A DNA stretch of 64,000 bases from Nocardioides sp. LHD-245. Its GTDB lineage: Bacteria > Actinomycetota > Actinomycetes > Propionibacteriales > Nocardioidaceae. The notes beneath the pieces are model-generated. The model searched no databases. It was not told where the DNA came from and was given only the letters and a program-made list of their open reading frames with translations. Below, one piece after another: positions 1 through 7,864 of the stretch (the stretch's first letter is position 1; each line of letters starts with the position of its first letter). A program made the translations under genes and the position numbers. The stretch is from NCBI RefSeq assembly GCF_030929495.1, contig NZ_JAVFWN010000012.1:1-64000 (forward strand), in the 5' to 3' direction.

Positions 1-192
1 GATGCCACCGCGGCCCGGCTGAAGATGGACGTCGAGGAGTTCCGCCGCCTGAGTGCCGAGGCCAACCCGGTCAAGCGGGTCGGGTTCCCCGCCGACATCG
101 CCGCCGCGGTGACCTTCCTCTCGAGCGACGAGGCGTCGTACATCACCGGCCAGACGCTCTACGTCGACGGCGGCGTCTCGCTCGGCACCTGA
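1..192 (+). CDS. SDR family oxidoreductase, C-terminal part
   Basis: The window opens inside this gene; only the last 63 residues are visible. They read as the end of a classical short-chain dehydrogenase/reductase: the PVKR-G-P-DIA segment, then AAAVTFLSSDEASYITGQ and a final DGG, which in the family forms the last helix and strand of the Rossmann fold near the subunit interface. The NAD(P)-binding glycine motif and the catalytic Ser-Tyr-Lys lie upstream of the window, so the substrate cannot be guessed. A strong hairpin at 207-254 follows the stop. Confidence 0.85.
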   Translation, partial: DATAARLKMDVEEFRRLSAEANPVKRVGFPADIAAAVTFLSSDEASYITGQTLYVDGGVSLGT

Positions 193-206
193 GCCGCCGA
201 GGCTAG

Positions 207-254
207 GTCGTGTGCCTGAGACCCTGGATGTGTCCGGAGCCTCAGGCACACGAC
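207..254. terminator. Hairpin between convergent genes
   Basis: Perfect 14-bp inverted repeat (GTCGTGTGCCTGAG at 207-220, complement at 241-254) with a 20-nt loop. It sits between the dehydrogenase stop at 192 and the stop of the leftward gene at 256, so it can serve as a bidirectional terminator. There is no clear U-tract on either side, as is common in GC-rich actinomycetes. Confidence 0.7.
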
Positions 255-255
255 G

Positions 256-1266
256 TCACTCGAACCAGAAGCCGGCGGTCGCGAGCTCGGTGACCTGGTC
301 GAGGCTGAGCGGCGGCTCGTCGGCGATCACCGTCGACCTCCCTCCGTCGGGGTCGAACCCTTCGGAGTCGGTGCTGTTGAAGGCGCTGACGTCGATCGAC
401 CAGCCGTCGGGCGTGCAGATCCCGGCCCAGTTGCCCGTGAAGCCGCTGGTGTCGGAGCCGTCCCCGCCGTCGCCGGAGCGCGGCCACAGCCAGGACCCGT
501 CGGGCAGTTGACGGCCGTCGGGCCCGCAGGACTTCTTCGGCGAGTACGCCGTCCGCTTGGCCAGGCAGGTCGGGTCGGCGGCGCACTTCTGCTCCCGCAT
601 CCTGCTGGCCCATGAGATGCAGGCCTGCTCGGGGGAGCGGGGAGGCAACTCCGGCGGCGGGTTGGCCCGATCGAAGCCTGTCACGTCCGTGGCGGTCTTG
701 GCGGCGTCGCGGATGGCCTGGCTCCAGGTCTCCTTGTCCGCGTCGACCAGCGACGCATCGCAGCCTTCGGGCTTCTGGCCGGGCTCCACGGACCGTGCCC
801 AGCCCTCGGGATCGACGCTCCCGTCGTAGATCCTGACCTGGACTGCCGCGCCGTCGAGGCGCAGACCGATCTCCAGACCGCGTTGGTACGGGGAGCCGGG
901 CTCATCGAACACGGGCTGGACCTCGAGGTCGGTGACCTCGCCGCCGGGCAGGCGGTCGAGCAGCCCCCGCACCAGGACGTCGTCGTCGGCCAGCGCACGC
1001 TGGTCGCCGCTCGGCGTGGTGATCGCGGCCGTGGGCGGGGTGGCGACCGGGAGGTCGCGCGCCGTCCCGCCGCCGGGTGCGGACGCCCAGGCGACGGCGC
1101 CGACGGCGAGGGCGCCGACCACCGCGCCGGAGACGCCGACGGTCGCGCGGCGCCGGCGCAGCCGACGGCGGCCCCGGCGGGCGCCGCCGGCCACCAGGTC
1201 CGCGACGTCCGGGTCCAGTCGCTCCGCGGCGCGCTCCATGACTGTGGTCAGGTCGTGCTCGTTCAT
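256..1266 (-). CDS. Membrane-anchored protein paired with a SigE-type sigma factor
   Basis: 336 residues. A short cytoplasmic N-terminus (MNEHDLTTVMERAAERLDPD) is followed by a basic RRGRRRLRRRR stretch and one membrane segment at about residues 43-62; the rest would be outside the cell and contains several cysteines. Its ATG overlaps the stop of the sigma gene (1263-1266), so the two are translationally coupled. This is the usual position and layout of a putative anti-sigma or sigma-associated membrane protein next to SigE-family sigma factors, but no zinc-binding anti-sigma motif is visible. I do not recognise the extracytoplasmic part. Confidence 0.75.
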   Translation of the reverse strand: MNEHDLTTVMERAAERLDPDVADLVAGGARRGRRRLRRRRATVGVSGAVVGALAVGAVAWASAPGGGTARDLPVATPPTAAITTPSGDQRALADDDVLVRGLLDRLPGGEVTDLEVQPVFDEPGSPYQRGLEIGLRLDGAAVQVRIYDGSVDPEGWARSVEPGQKPEGCDASLVDADKETWSQAIRDAAKTATDVTGFDRANPPPELPPRSPEQACISWASRMREQKCAADPTCLAKRTAYSPKKSCGPDGRQLPDGSWLWPRSGDGGDGSDTSGFTGNWAGICTPDGWSIDVSAFNSTDSEGFDPDGGRSTVIADEPPLSLDQVTELATAGFWFE

Positions 1267-1781
1267 CGCAGTGCCTCCTTCCGCATCCGCGCCAGGGCGC
1301 GCATGCTCCGATTGCGGACCGCTCCCGAGGTGAGTCCCAGGGCGTGCGCGACCTCCTCGACGGACAGGCCGTCCAGGTGCCGCAGCACCACGACGGCCCG
1401 GTCGACCGGCGTGAGGTCGGCGAGTGCATCGGTGAGCGCGAGTCGCAGGTCGGTCGTCCCGGCGTGATCCGTGCCGCAGTCGGCGCCGGCCGTGTCGAGG
1501 CCCGGCAGGTCGGCGTACGGCACTTCGGTGCTGCTCGCCCGCCGCCGGGCACTGATGAAGGTGCGGGTCAGCACCGTCTGGGCGTACGCCGCCGGGTTGT
1601 CCAGGCGCGGTCCGCGGCGGCGGTGCATCCGCACGTAGACCTTCGCCAGGGTCTCCTGGACCAGGTCCTCGGCCTCGGTCCGGTGTCCGCAGAGCAGCCA
1701 CGCGGCGCGGTAGAGGTGCGGCGCCCGCGCTCGGGCGAACTCCTCGAACGGATCGGGGACCGGGGGGTCAGGCTCGAACAC
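1263..1781 (-). CDS. ECF RNA polymerase sigma factor, SigE family
   Basis: 172 residues, the normal size for the actinobacterial SigE group. Region 2 is visible in FEEFARARAPHLYRAAWLLCGHRTEAEDLVQETLAKVY, and region 4 ends in LSVEEVAHALGLTSGAVRNRSMRALARMR, a helix-turn-helix for the -35 element. The GTG at 1781 is preferred over upstream starts because AGGAG lies just before it and the protein then begins right at region 2. It is coupled by a 4-base overlap to the membrane protein at 256-1266, its likely controller. The target promoters are unknown. Confidence 0.88.
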   Translation of the reverse strand: MFEPDPPVPDPFEEFARARAPHLYRAAWLLCGHRTEAEDLVQETLAKVYVRMHRRRGPRLDNPAAYAQTVLTRTFISARRRASSTEVPYADLPGLDTAGADCGTDHAGTTDLRLALTDALADLTPVDRAVVVLRHLDGLSVEEVAHALGLTSGAVRNRSMRALARMRKEALR

Positions 1782-1930
1782 GGCACTCCTGGGACGTCGT
1801 TTGCGCTTCCTCCTGTACGACGCATCGTGCGCCCATCCCGTCACAGGCCGGCGCCGCGGAAGTGGACCCCGCCGCGCGACACGCGGGGGCGGCTCCATCC
1901 TCGGGACGCGGCGTGGGACAGACTGACCGG

Positions 1931-2962
1931 GTGCGTGCTTCCACCCTCCGCAGCGCCCTGCCCGCTTCGCTCGTCGTGCTGAGCCTCGTGCTCGCCGGCT
2001 GCGGGGGTGGGGACGACGGTGACAAGAAGTCGGACGGCGACAGCACCGCGGAGGCGAGCCCGACGCCGGAGGTCCCGCAGATCTGGCCGCTGACCGGTCT
2101 CGAGGCGCAGCCGGGGCAGTCCGTCGAGCTGGACCGTCCGGTCGTGGTCACCAAGATCGACAACTCGCCGGCCAGCTCTCCGCAGGTCGGGCTGAGCAAG
2201 GCCGACCTGGTCGTCGAAGAGCTGGTCGAGGGCGGCATCACCCGCCTGGCCGCCTTCTACTACTCCCAGCTGCCCGGCGACATCGGCCCGGTCCGTTCGA
2301 TGCGGGCCAGCGACATCGGCATCGTCTCGCCGGTGGGCGGCGTGATAGCGACCAGCGGCGCGGCGGCACCGACCATCGCCCGGATCGACCGCAACAAGAT
2401 CAAGTACTTCAGCGAGGGCGGCCCCGGCTTCTACCGCAACAGCGGCCGCAGCGCGCCCTACAACCTCTTCACCGACCTCAAGAAGGTCGCCAAGGCGGCC
2501 GAGGACGGCAAGACGGCGCGCCCGGCCGACTACCTGCCGTGGGGCACCGAGGCGGACTTCGCCGGCGGCGCCCCGGCCCCGACCCTCTCCGCGCACTTCG
2601 GCAGCCGGACCACCAACTGGCGTTTCGAGGACGGCAGCTACACCAACACCAACTCCAACGCCGCCCAGGGCGACCACTTCCAGGCCAGCTCGGTGCTGGT
2701 GCTGCGGGTGAAGGTCGTCGACGCCGGCTACACGGACCCGGCCGGCAACTTCGTGCCGGAGAGCAGGTTCGAGGGCACCGGCGCCGCGCAGCTGTTCCAC
2801 AACGGCCAGGTCGTCGAGGGCACCTGGACCAAGGACAAGGTCGACTCGACGCTGAGCCTCGCCACCGCCGACGGCGCGGAGCTCAGGGTGCCCGCCGGCA
2901 AGGTCTGGATCGAGCTGGTGCCGGTCGAGGCCAACAACGGGTCGGTGACCGTCGGCCAATAG
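1931..2962 (+). CDS. DUF3048 (YerB-like) lipoprotein
   Basis: 343 residues from a GTG start. The N-terminus is a lipoprotein signal: RSALPASLVVLSLVLAGC with the lipobox LAGC at about residue 21, then a Gly/Asp-rich linker. The rest matches the DUF3048 family (YerB): WPLTGL near the start, VTKIDNSPASSPQVGLSKADLVVEELVEGGITR, and a C-terminal half ending in VPAGKVWIELVP. YerB-type proteins are exported and membrane-anchored; their biochemical role is not settled. It is divergent from the sigma operon at 1781. An upstream ATG at 1862 would put 23 residues before the signal, so the GTG is preferred. Confidence 0.85.
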   Translation: MRASTLRSALPASLVVLSLVLAGCGGGDDGDKKSDGDSTAEASPTPEVPQIWPLTGLEAQPGQSVELDRPVVVTKIDNSPASSPQVGLSKADLVVEELVEGGITRLAAFYYSQLPGDIGPVRSMRASDIGIVSPVGGVIATSGAAAPTIARIDRNKIKYFSEGGPGFYRNSGRSAPYNLFTDLKKVAKAAEDGKTARPADYLPWGTEADFAGGAPAPTLSAHFGSRTTNWRFEDGSYTNTNSNAAQGDHFQASSVLVLRVKVVDAGYTDPAGNFVPESRFEGTGAAQLFHNGQVVEGTWTKDKVDSTLSLATADGAELRVPAGKVWIELVPVEANNGSVTVGQ

Positions 2963-3121
2963 CCGCGCGCCCCGACAGGGGCGGTGTGGGCCCGATGTTG
3001 TCACGCGGATGACGAGATCGGGTGGTCTCCGGGGAGCGCCCCGGGAGCATCGGCGGCCGCGCCGCGGATCCGTCTAGTTTTCTCAGGACAGACGACCCCG
3101 AGCGGCAATCCGAGATGTGAC

Positions 3122-3568
3122 ATGAAGCGCTATGAGGAGCCGAGGGCTCGCCCCGCGGTGATCATCGCGACCGCCGTCCTCGCGGTCGTCGTCGCGGCTG
3201 TCGGGGTCGTGCTGGCGATCGGGCCCGCCGGAGGCATGGGGGAGCGGTCGATGCCGTCCGGGGAGGGCACGAGCCCGCCGGTCGCGTCGGTCCACCGGGA
3301 CCACGAGAGCGCCTGTCAGGCCTTCCGGGCGGCCGCGCTGAACCGATCCGTGGCACCGGCCGTCGCCGCCGAGGACCGCGCGATGCTGGCCCGCTCGCTC
3401 CTGCGCGACCGTCCCGAGGGCGGCGTCCGGTCGATCGGTCTCAGCATGTGCGGCAACGCCGAGGTCGTGGTGGTCGGTGTCGCGGACGACGCGGTCCGGG
3501 TCCCTGCGGCTGGTCCGGGCGGCACCCCGGTGCTGGCCTATCTGCAGGCCGGGGCCCTCGCCTTCTGA
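3122..3568 (+). CDS. Hypothetical membrane-anchored protein
   Basis: 148 residues. MKRYEEPRARP is followed by one hydrophobic segment (VIIATAVLAVVVAAVGVVLAIG, about residues 12-33), and the remaining 115 residues would lie outside. Two cysteines (in ESACQAF and SMCGNAE) could pair. The start at 3122 is chosen because the basic N-terminus and membrane helix then begin immediately. I recognise no family. It follows the DUF3048 gene with a 159-base gap and runs toward the TetR gene at 3605. Confidence 0.65.
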   Translation: MKRYEEPRARPAVIIATAVLAVVVAAVGVVLAIGPAGGMGERSMPSGEGTSPPVASVHRDHESACQAFRAAALNRSVAPAVAAEDRAMLARSLLRDRPEGGVRSIGLSMCGNAEVVVVGVADDAVRVPAAGPGGTPVLAYLQAGALAF

Positions 3569-3604
3569 GCCGTCCCTGACGGGCGAGGCCGGAAGCGGTC
3601 GGGG

Positions 3605-4327
3605 TCAGTCCCGGTCCGCGGCGCCCCGGTCGTCGGCGCCGGCGAACGCGCTCGGCATCGCGACACCCTGCTCCACCAGGCTCTGCACGCCGGCGAGCAG
3701 GAAGCCGATCGCGCTCTCGACCCGGCGGGCCGCGGCCTCGGGGTCGGCCGCCGTGGCGACGGACTCGCCGGCCGAGGACATCGCGCCGAAGAAGATCCGC
3801 GCGAAGGTCTGCAGCATGTCCTCGTCGAGGTCCCATGCGCCCGCGTCGAGGGTGGCCCGGACGATCTCGACGATATTGGCGAAGGTCGAGCGCTCCTCCT
3901 GCTCGCGGTAGCGCTCGTAGCCGAGCACCGCCGGCCCGTCCTGGATCACGATCCGCCGGTACGGCGACTCCTGGACCACGTCGAGGAAGGAGCGCAGGCC
4001 CTCGGTCGCCTTGCGCCACGGGTCCTTCTGGCCCCGCAGCGACTTCTGGATCCGCTTGGCGGCCTCCTGCTCGACCCGCTCGAAGACGGATTCGAAGAGC
4101 GCCTGCTTGCCGGAGAAGTGGTGGTACAGCGCGCCCTTGGTGACCCGGGCGCCGGAGACGATCGCGTCGAGCGAGGTGGCGGCGTACCCCTTCTCGGCGA
4201 ACAGCCGCTCCGCGACGTCGACGAGGGCCCGCTTGGTCGAGGCGGAGTACGACGCCCGCCGGGATCCGCCCGGGACACCCGGCACGGGGACCTTGGGGAC
4301 GAGCTTCGACACCGATGCCTTCGCCAC
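3605..4327 (-). CDS. TetR family transcriptional regulator
   Basis: About 240 residues. After a 30-residue basic leader comes a typical TetR DNA-binding domain: KRALVDVAERLFAEKGYAATSLDAIVSGARVTKGALYHHFSGKQALFESVF, with the recognition helix around TKGALYHHF. The C-terminal domain is helical and ligand-binding in this family; its ligand is unknown. Start choice is uncertain: GTG 4327 has a weak GAGCGG upstream, while another GTG at 4366 would add 13 Arg-rich residues. It is divergent from the gene at 4508, and a 28-bp dyad at 4431-4458 between them is a good operator candidate. Confidence 0.85.
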   Translation of the reverse strand: MAKASVSKLVPKVPVPGVPGGSRRASYSASTKRALVDVAERLFAEKGYAATSLDAIVSGARVTKGALYHHFSGKQALFESVFERVEQEAAKRIQKSLRGQKDPWRKATEGLRSFLDVVQESPYRRIVIQDGPAVLGYERYREQEERSTFANIVEIVRATLDAGAWDLDEDMLQTFARIFFGAMSSAGESVATAADPEAAARRVESAIGFLLAGVQSLVEQGVAMPSAFAGADDRGAADRD

Positions 4328-4407
4328 CCGCTCAGCATAGGCGCGCGCTCGGGTCCGGCGTGACACCGGTCACGGCCCGGGGTGGGCGGGATCACGGTGT
4401 CGCGCCG

Positions 4408-4436
4408 TTGGGCGTACCGACGGTCTGCTCCATACT
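4408..4436 (+). promoter_or_regulatory. Possible promoter of the gene at 4508
   Basis: TTGGGC (4408-4413) and CATACT (4431-4436) are separated by 17 bases and resemble -35 and -10 elements for a rightward transcript. The -10 lies inside the dyad at 4431-4458, so a repressor there would block it. This is pattern matching only. Confidence 0.35.
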
Positions 4437-4458
4437 CGTAGTACGTACCAGCGGTATG
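4431..4458. promoter_or_regulatory. Dyad operator candidate for the TetR at 3605
   Basis: A 28-bp interrupted palindrome with outer arms CATAC/GTATG and a central GTACGTAC, all symmetric about 4444.5; 10 of 14 half-site positions match. Size and position, in the gap between the divergent TetR gene and the gene at 4508, are typical of TetR operators. Binding is inferred. Confidence 0.5.
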
Positions 4459-4507
4459 TCGGAGCTCCCGAATCCGGCGGCCGCCGATCGAACGAGGAGT
4501 GCTGACC

Positions 4508-5053
4508 ATGACCTGGACGGCCTTTCACAACCGGGGCGAGACCCTCCGCTCCGTCATCGCGACCTCCGCCGTGCGCCGCGACGGCATCCTGCCCATGGAC
4601 GTCGACGGCGTCTCCGCGGCCTTCCGTGACGAGCTCGACCTGCTGGCGGCCCTCACCCTGAAGTGGCACACCCGCCTGTCCGGCCAGGCCGAGCGGATGC
4701 TCGCCCACCAGCCGATGGATCTCGACGAGGCCGTCGCGATCGCGTGGAGCAACACCGCCCACGAGCTCCCCGGCGTGCGGCTGATCATCGACCACTACCG
4801 CGCGCACCCGCTCGACGACGCGATGGCGTCGGCGATGGCCACGGCGGGCTTCAAGGAGCATCACCTGCTCGCCGTGATGGCGGGCCGCACCAGCATCGGC
4901 GACGCGGCCGCGGGCCGGATCGGCGCCGAGATCGAGGAGCGGGCGCGCCTGCTCCATCGCGGTCTGCCGATGATCACCCCGGACGCGGTGTACGCCGAGC
5001 CCGAGGTCCGCGGGTCGCTGCTCGAGCGGCTGCGCGCCGTCGTCGCAGCCTGA
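4508..5053 (+). CDS. Hypothetical helical protein, divergent from TetR
   Basis: 181 residues, without signal peptide or membrane segment; long stretches are predicted helix (AAFRDELDLLAALTLKWHTRLSGQAERMLAHQP; AAAGRIGAEIEERARLLHRG). The ATG at 4508 is chosen because GAGGAG lies 8 bases upstream; a GTG at 4499 would overlap that ribosome binding site. I do not recognise the family. Its place, divergent from a TetR gene with a shared dyad, suggests it is the TetR target. The dyad element at 5059-5137 begins 5 bases after its stop. Confidence 0.7.
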   Translation: MTWTAFHNRGETLRSVIATSAVRRDGILPMDVDGVSAAFRDELDLLAALTLKWHTRLSGQAERMLAHQPMDLDEAVAIAWSNTAHELPGVRLIIDHYRAHPLDDAMASAMATAGFKEHHLLAVMAGRTSIGDAAAGRIGAEIEERARLLHRGLPMITPDAVYAEPEVRGSLLERLRAVVAA

Positions 5054-5058
5054 CCGCT

Positions 5059-5137
5059 TGTAACTAAGGGTTACGGTGCGGTTATCCACCACATTGGCCT
5101 CATGGGTCCCAAATCCGTGCTGTAACCCTTAGTTACA
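5059..5137. repeat. GTAAC dyad element, short copy
   Basis: A perfect 16-bp inverted repeat (TGTAACTAAGGGTTAC at 5059-5074, complement at 5122-5137) encloses 47 bases. Each arm is itself a hyphenated palindrome, GTAAC-N5-GTTAC. Inside the left arm is TTATCCAC (5082-5089) and before the right arm is CCGTGCT. The same arms and the same inner flanks recur at 52523-52720, so this is a repeated element. It sits between two rightward genes (stop 5053, start 5176). It could be a terminator, a paired protein-binding site or a small mobile repeat. Confidence 0.75.
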
Positions 5138-5175
5138 TGAGCGGCGCCTCCTTCTGCACGGGGGATGATGGAGGC

Positions 5176-5736
5176 ATGTCGAGCGAGCTGAGTGCCGGAC
5201 ACCTGCTGCTGGCGTCGGCCCAGCTGCTGGACCCGAACTTCGTCGACACGGTGGTGCTGCTGCTCGACGTCAACGACGACGGCGCCCTCGGGGTGGTCCT
5301 CAACCGCCCCACCGCGCTGCCGGTCTCCGAGGTGCTGGGCGAGTGGGGCGAGGTGGTCGAGGAGCCCGAGGTGCTCTTCCAGGGTGGCCCGGTCGCGACC
5401 GACGGAGCCCTCGCGGTGGCGCTCGCCGCACCGGGCGGCGAGGACGCCGCCGGGTTCCGGCCCGTGTGGGACCGGGTCGGCCTGCTCGACCTCGACACGC
5501 CCCGCGAGCTCGTCGACGGCAGCGTCGACCGGCTGCGGATCTTCGCCGGGTACGCCGGCTGGGGGGCCGGCCAGCTCCAGGCCGAGATCGAGGAGGGGAG
5601 CTGGTACGTCGTCCCCGGGCAGGTCGACGACGTCTTCGGCGGTGACGCCCGCGACCTCCGCCGCCAGGTGCTGCGTCGCCAGCCCGGCGATCTCGCGCTG
5701 CACGCCACCCGTCCGCTGGACCCGGAGCTCAACTGA
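5176..5736 (+). CDS. YqgE/AlgH family protein
   Basis: 186 residues. The N-terminus SAGHLLLASAQLLDPNFVDTVVLLLDVNDDGALGVVLNRP is the conserved opening of the YqgE/AlgH (DUF179) family, and YAGWGAGQLQAEIEEGSWYVVPG is its second signature. The family is widespread and soluble; its biochemical function is not established. The ATG at 5176 fits the family N-terminus best; an ATG at 5137 would add 13 unconserved residues and lies in the right arm of the dyad element. A GGAGG motif lies almost against the start, so the precise start is not certain. Confidence 0.88.
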   Translation: MSSELSAGHLLLASAQLLDPNFVDTVVLLLDVNDDGALGVVLNRPTALPVSEVLGEWGEVVEEPEVLFQGGPVATDGALAVALAAPGGEDAAGFRPVWDRVGLLDLDTPRELVDGSVDRLRIFAGYAGWGAGQLQAEIEEGSWYVVPGQVDDVFGGDARDLRRQVLRRQPGDLALHATRPLDPELN

Positions 5737-5750
5737 CGGTCTCTCCAACT

Positions 5751-5788
5751 TGAGACTTCACTGTCTCATATGAGACAGTGAAGTCTCA
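5751..5788. promoter_or_regulatory. Tandem operator TGAGAC-N6-GTCTCA x2
   Basis: A perfect 38-bp palindrome centred between 5769 and 5770. It consists of two 18-bp palindromes of the form TGAGAC-N6-GTCTCA (5751-5768 and 5771-5788) separated by TA, and the two are mirror images of each other. It ends 12 bases before the TetR start at 5801, with AGGAGGA in between. This strongly suggests an autoregulatory operator bound by two TetR dimers. Confidence 0.8.
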
Positions 5789-5800
5789 CTAGGAGGAACC

Positions 5801-6361
5801 ATGAGTACCCGGGACACGGTGCTGGCCGCAGCGCAGCGCCTGCTCGCCACGGACCCGACCGCGCCGATGGCCGAGATCGCCGCCGCGGCGGGCGTCGGCC
5901 GCGCGACCGTCCACCGTCACTTCGCCAGCCGCGAGGACCTGCTCCACGAGATCGGCCGCCGCTCGCTCGACCGCTGGGCCGAGAGCATGACCGAGGCGGG
6001 GGTGGCCGGCGCCGTCGCGTCTGCCGACCCGGCGCTGATCCGGGCCTGTCTCGACGACATGATCGGCCGCTTCGTGGTCGACGCCGACGAGTACGGCATC
6101 GCCCTGACCGACCCCACCGTCGTCAACGGCCCGGCCCTGCGCGAGCGCGCCGACGCGCTGTTCGCCGAGGAGGTGACCCTGTACGCCGCCGCCCAGGCAG
6201 CCGGCGTCCTGCGCTCCGACGTCGCGGCCCGATGGTTGGGCCACAGTCTCTACGGCCTGCTCGTCGCCGTGCGCGACGCGCTGGTCGCCGGCGACATCGC
6301 GGCGCGCGACGCCCAGGACCTGGTCCGCTCCACCTTCCTCGAGGGCGGGGCGGCCCGATGA
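5801..6361 (+). CDS. TetR family repressor of the adjacent efflux pump
   Basis: 186 residues. The N-terminal helix-turn-helix reads DTVLAAAQRLLATDPTAPMAEIAAAAGVGRATVHRHFASREDLLHEIG, with ATVHRHF in the recognition helix. It has a strong AGGAGGA site before the ATG. Its stop overlaps the start of the DHA2 transporter (ATGA at 6358-6361), so both are one operon. The 38-bp palindrome immediately upstream is the likely operator, giving self-repression lifted by a transported compound. The inducer is unknown. Confidence 0.92.
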   Translation: MSTRDTVLAAAQRLLATDPTAPMAEIAAAAGVGRATVHRHFASREDLLHEIGRRSLDRWAESMTEAGVAGAVASADPALIRACLDDMIGRFVVDADEYGIALTDPTVVNGPALRERADALFAEEVTLYAAAQAAGVLRSDVAARWLGHSLYGLLVAVRDALVAGDIAARDAQDLVRSTFLEGGAAR

Positions 6362-7854
6362 CCGCCACGACCCCGCGCACCACGCCGTCGCGGGCCGGCG
6401 TCGCGCAGGACCGCCGCCGCTGGGGCGGCCTGGCCGTCCTCGCGGCCAGCCTGCTCGTCGTCGTGATGGACATGACCGTCCTCAACGTGGCGCTGCCCGA
6501 GCTGACCGAGGACCTCCACGCCGGTGCCCTCGCCCAGTTGTGGATCGTCGACGTCTACTCGCTCGTCCTCGCCGGCCTGCTCGTCCCGGTGGCCGCCCTC
6601 GCCGACCGGTGGGGCCGGCGCCGGATGCTGCTGATCGGCTTCGCCATCTTCGCCCTCGCCTCCCTCGGCGCGTTGATCGCCCGGAGCCCGGGCGACGTGA
6701 TCGCCGTGCGCGCCCTGCTCGGCATCGGCGGCGCGATGATCATGCCCGCCACGCTCTCGCTGATCCGGGCGCTCTTCCCGGACGCCCGGGAGCGGGCGTT
6801 CGCCCTGGGCCTGTGGGCCGCGACCGCCGCGGTCGGCAGTGCGATGGGGCCGATCGTGGGCGGCGCGCTGCTCAGTGCGTTCAGCTGGCACGCGGCCTTC
6901 CTGGTCAACGTGCCCCTCATGGTCGTCGCGCTCGTCGCCGGTCTCCTGCTGCTGCCCGAGAGCCGCTCGGAGAAGCCCGGCCGGGTCGACGCGCTCGGCG
7001 TACTGCTCTCCGTGGGCGGCATGGTCGCGGCCGTCTACGGCATCAAGCACCTCGGGAAGGGCGACCTCGACGTCGTCACCGTTCTCGTCCTGCTGGTGGG
7101 CTTCGCTCTCCTGACGGTCTTCGTGCGGCGCTGCCTGCGCCAGGACGAGCCGATGCTCGCCGTCCGCCTCTTCGCCGACCCGGTCTTCCGCTCCGGCGTG
7201 GCCACGGCGCTGGTGAGCAGCACCGCGATGATGGCGCTGCTGTTCGTCGGCTCGCAGTGGCTGCAGTTGGTCCAGGGCTGGAGCCCGCTGGTCGCCGGCG
7301 TCGCCCTGCTGCCGATGGCCCTCGGCGGCCTGATCGGCCCGCCGCTGGCGCCCGCGGTCGCCGCGCGGCTCGGCGCCCGCAACGTGGTCGTCGCGGGCCT
7401 GGTCGTGCTCGCCGCCGGCCTGCTCACGCTGTGGGTGCTCCCGCGCCCCCTGGCCTACGCCGGCGTCGCGGTCGCGCTGCTCCTCGTCGGCTTCGGTACG
7501 GCGGCCCTCGGGCTCGCGTCCGCGCTGATCATGGGCTCGGCGCCGGTCCACCAGGCCGGCTCGGCAGCCGCCGTCGAGGAGATGTCCTACGAGGTCGGCG
7601 GCGTGCTCGGCATCGCCGTGCTCGGCAGCCTCGCCGGCGTGGTCTACCGGCACGGTCTCCCGGCCGGCGCGGACGATGCGGCCGTGGAGTCCGTCTCGGG
7701 TGCGCTCGGGACGCCGTTCGAGCCCGCGGCGCTGGCGTCGTACACCGATGCGTTCGGAGTGGTCGGCCTGGTCGGCGGCGTGCTCACCCTGCTGGTGGCG
7801 GTCCTCGTGTGGTTCGGGCTCCCGAAGGACGTCGATGTCTCCGGCAGCCACTAG
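6358..7854 (+). CDS. DHA2 family MFS drug efflux transporter
   Basis: 498 residues with about 14 membrane segments. LLVVVMDMTVLNVALPELTEDL (TM1, motif D1), WIVDVYSLVLAGLLVPVAALADRWGRRRMLLIG (motif A) and GAMIMPATLSLIRALFPDARERAFALGLWAATAAVGSAMGPIVGG (motif C region) place it in the drug:H+ antiporter 14-TM group with QacA/SmvA. It acts in the cytoplasmic membrane to export hydrophobic or cationic compounds. It is translationally coupled to the TetR repressor upstream. The real substrate cannot be read from sequence. Confidence 0.92.
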   Translation: MTATTPRTTPSRAGVAQDRRRWGGLAVLAASLLVVVMDMTVLNVALPELTEDLHAGALAQLWIVDVYSLVLAGLLVPVAALADRWGRRRMLLIGFAIFALASLGALIARSPGDVIAVRALLGIGGAMIMPATLSLIRALFPDARERAFALGLWAATAAVGSAMGPIVGGALLSAFSWHAAFLVNVPLMVVALVAGLLLLPESRSEKPGRVDALGVLLSVGGMVAAVYGIKHLGKGDLDVVTVLVLLVGFALLTVFVRRCLRQDEPMLAVRLFADPVFRSGVATALVSSTAMMALLFVGSQWLQLVQGWSPLVAGVALLPMALGGLIGPPLAPAVAARLGARNVVVAGLVVLAAGLLTLWVLPRPLAYAGVAVALLLVGFGTAALGLASALIMGSAPVHQAGSAAAVEEMSYEVGGVLGIAVLGSLAGVVYRHGLPAGADDAAVESVSGALGTPFEPAALASYTDAFGVVGLVGGVLTLLVAVLVWFGLPKDVDVSGSH

Positions 7855-7864
7855 ACTGCGCGAC

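Noticed and set aside
5082..5089. Replication origin from the TTATCCAC at 5082 and 52547
   Set aside because: Each is a single DnaA-box-like octamer inside a repeat; there is no cluster of boxes, no AT-rich region and no dnaA, dnaN or parAB gene.
5059..5137. Insertion sequence or transposon ends
   Set aside because: No transposase gene and no target-site duplication is visible at either copy; a small non-autonomous repeat cannot be excluded but is not shown.
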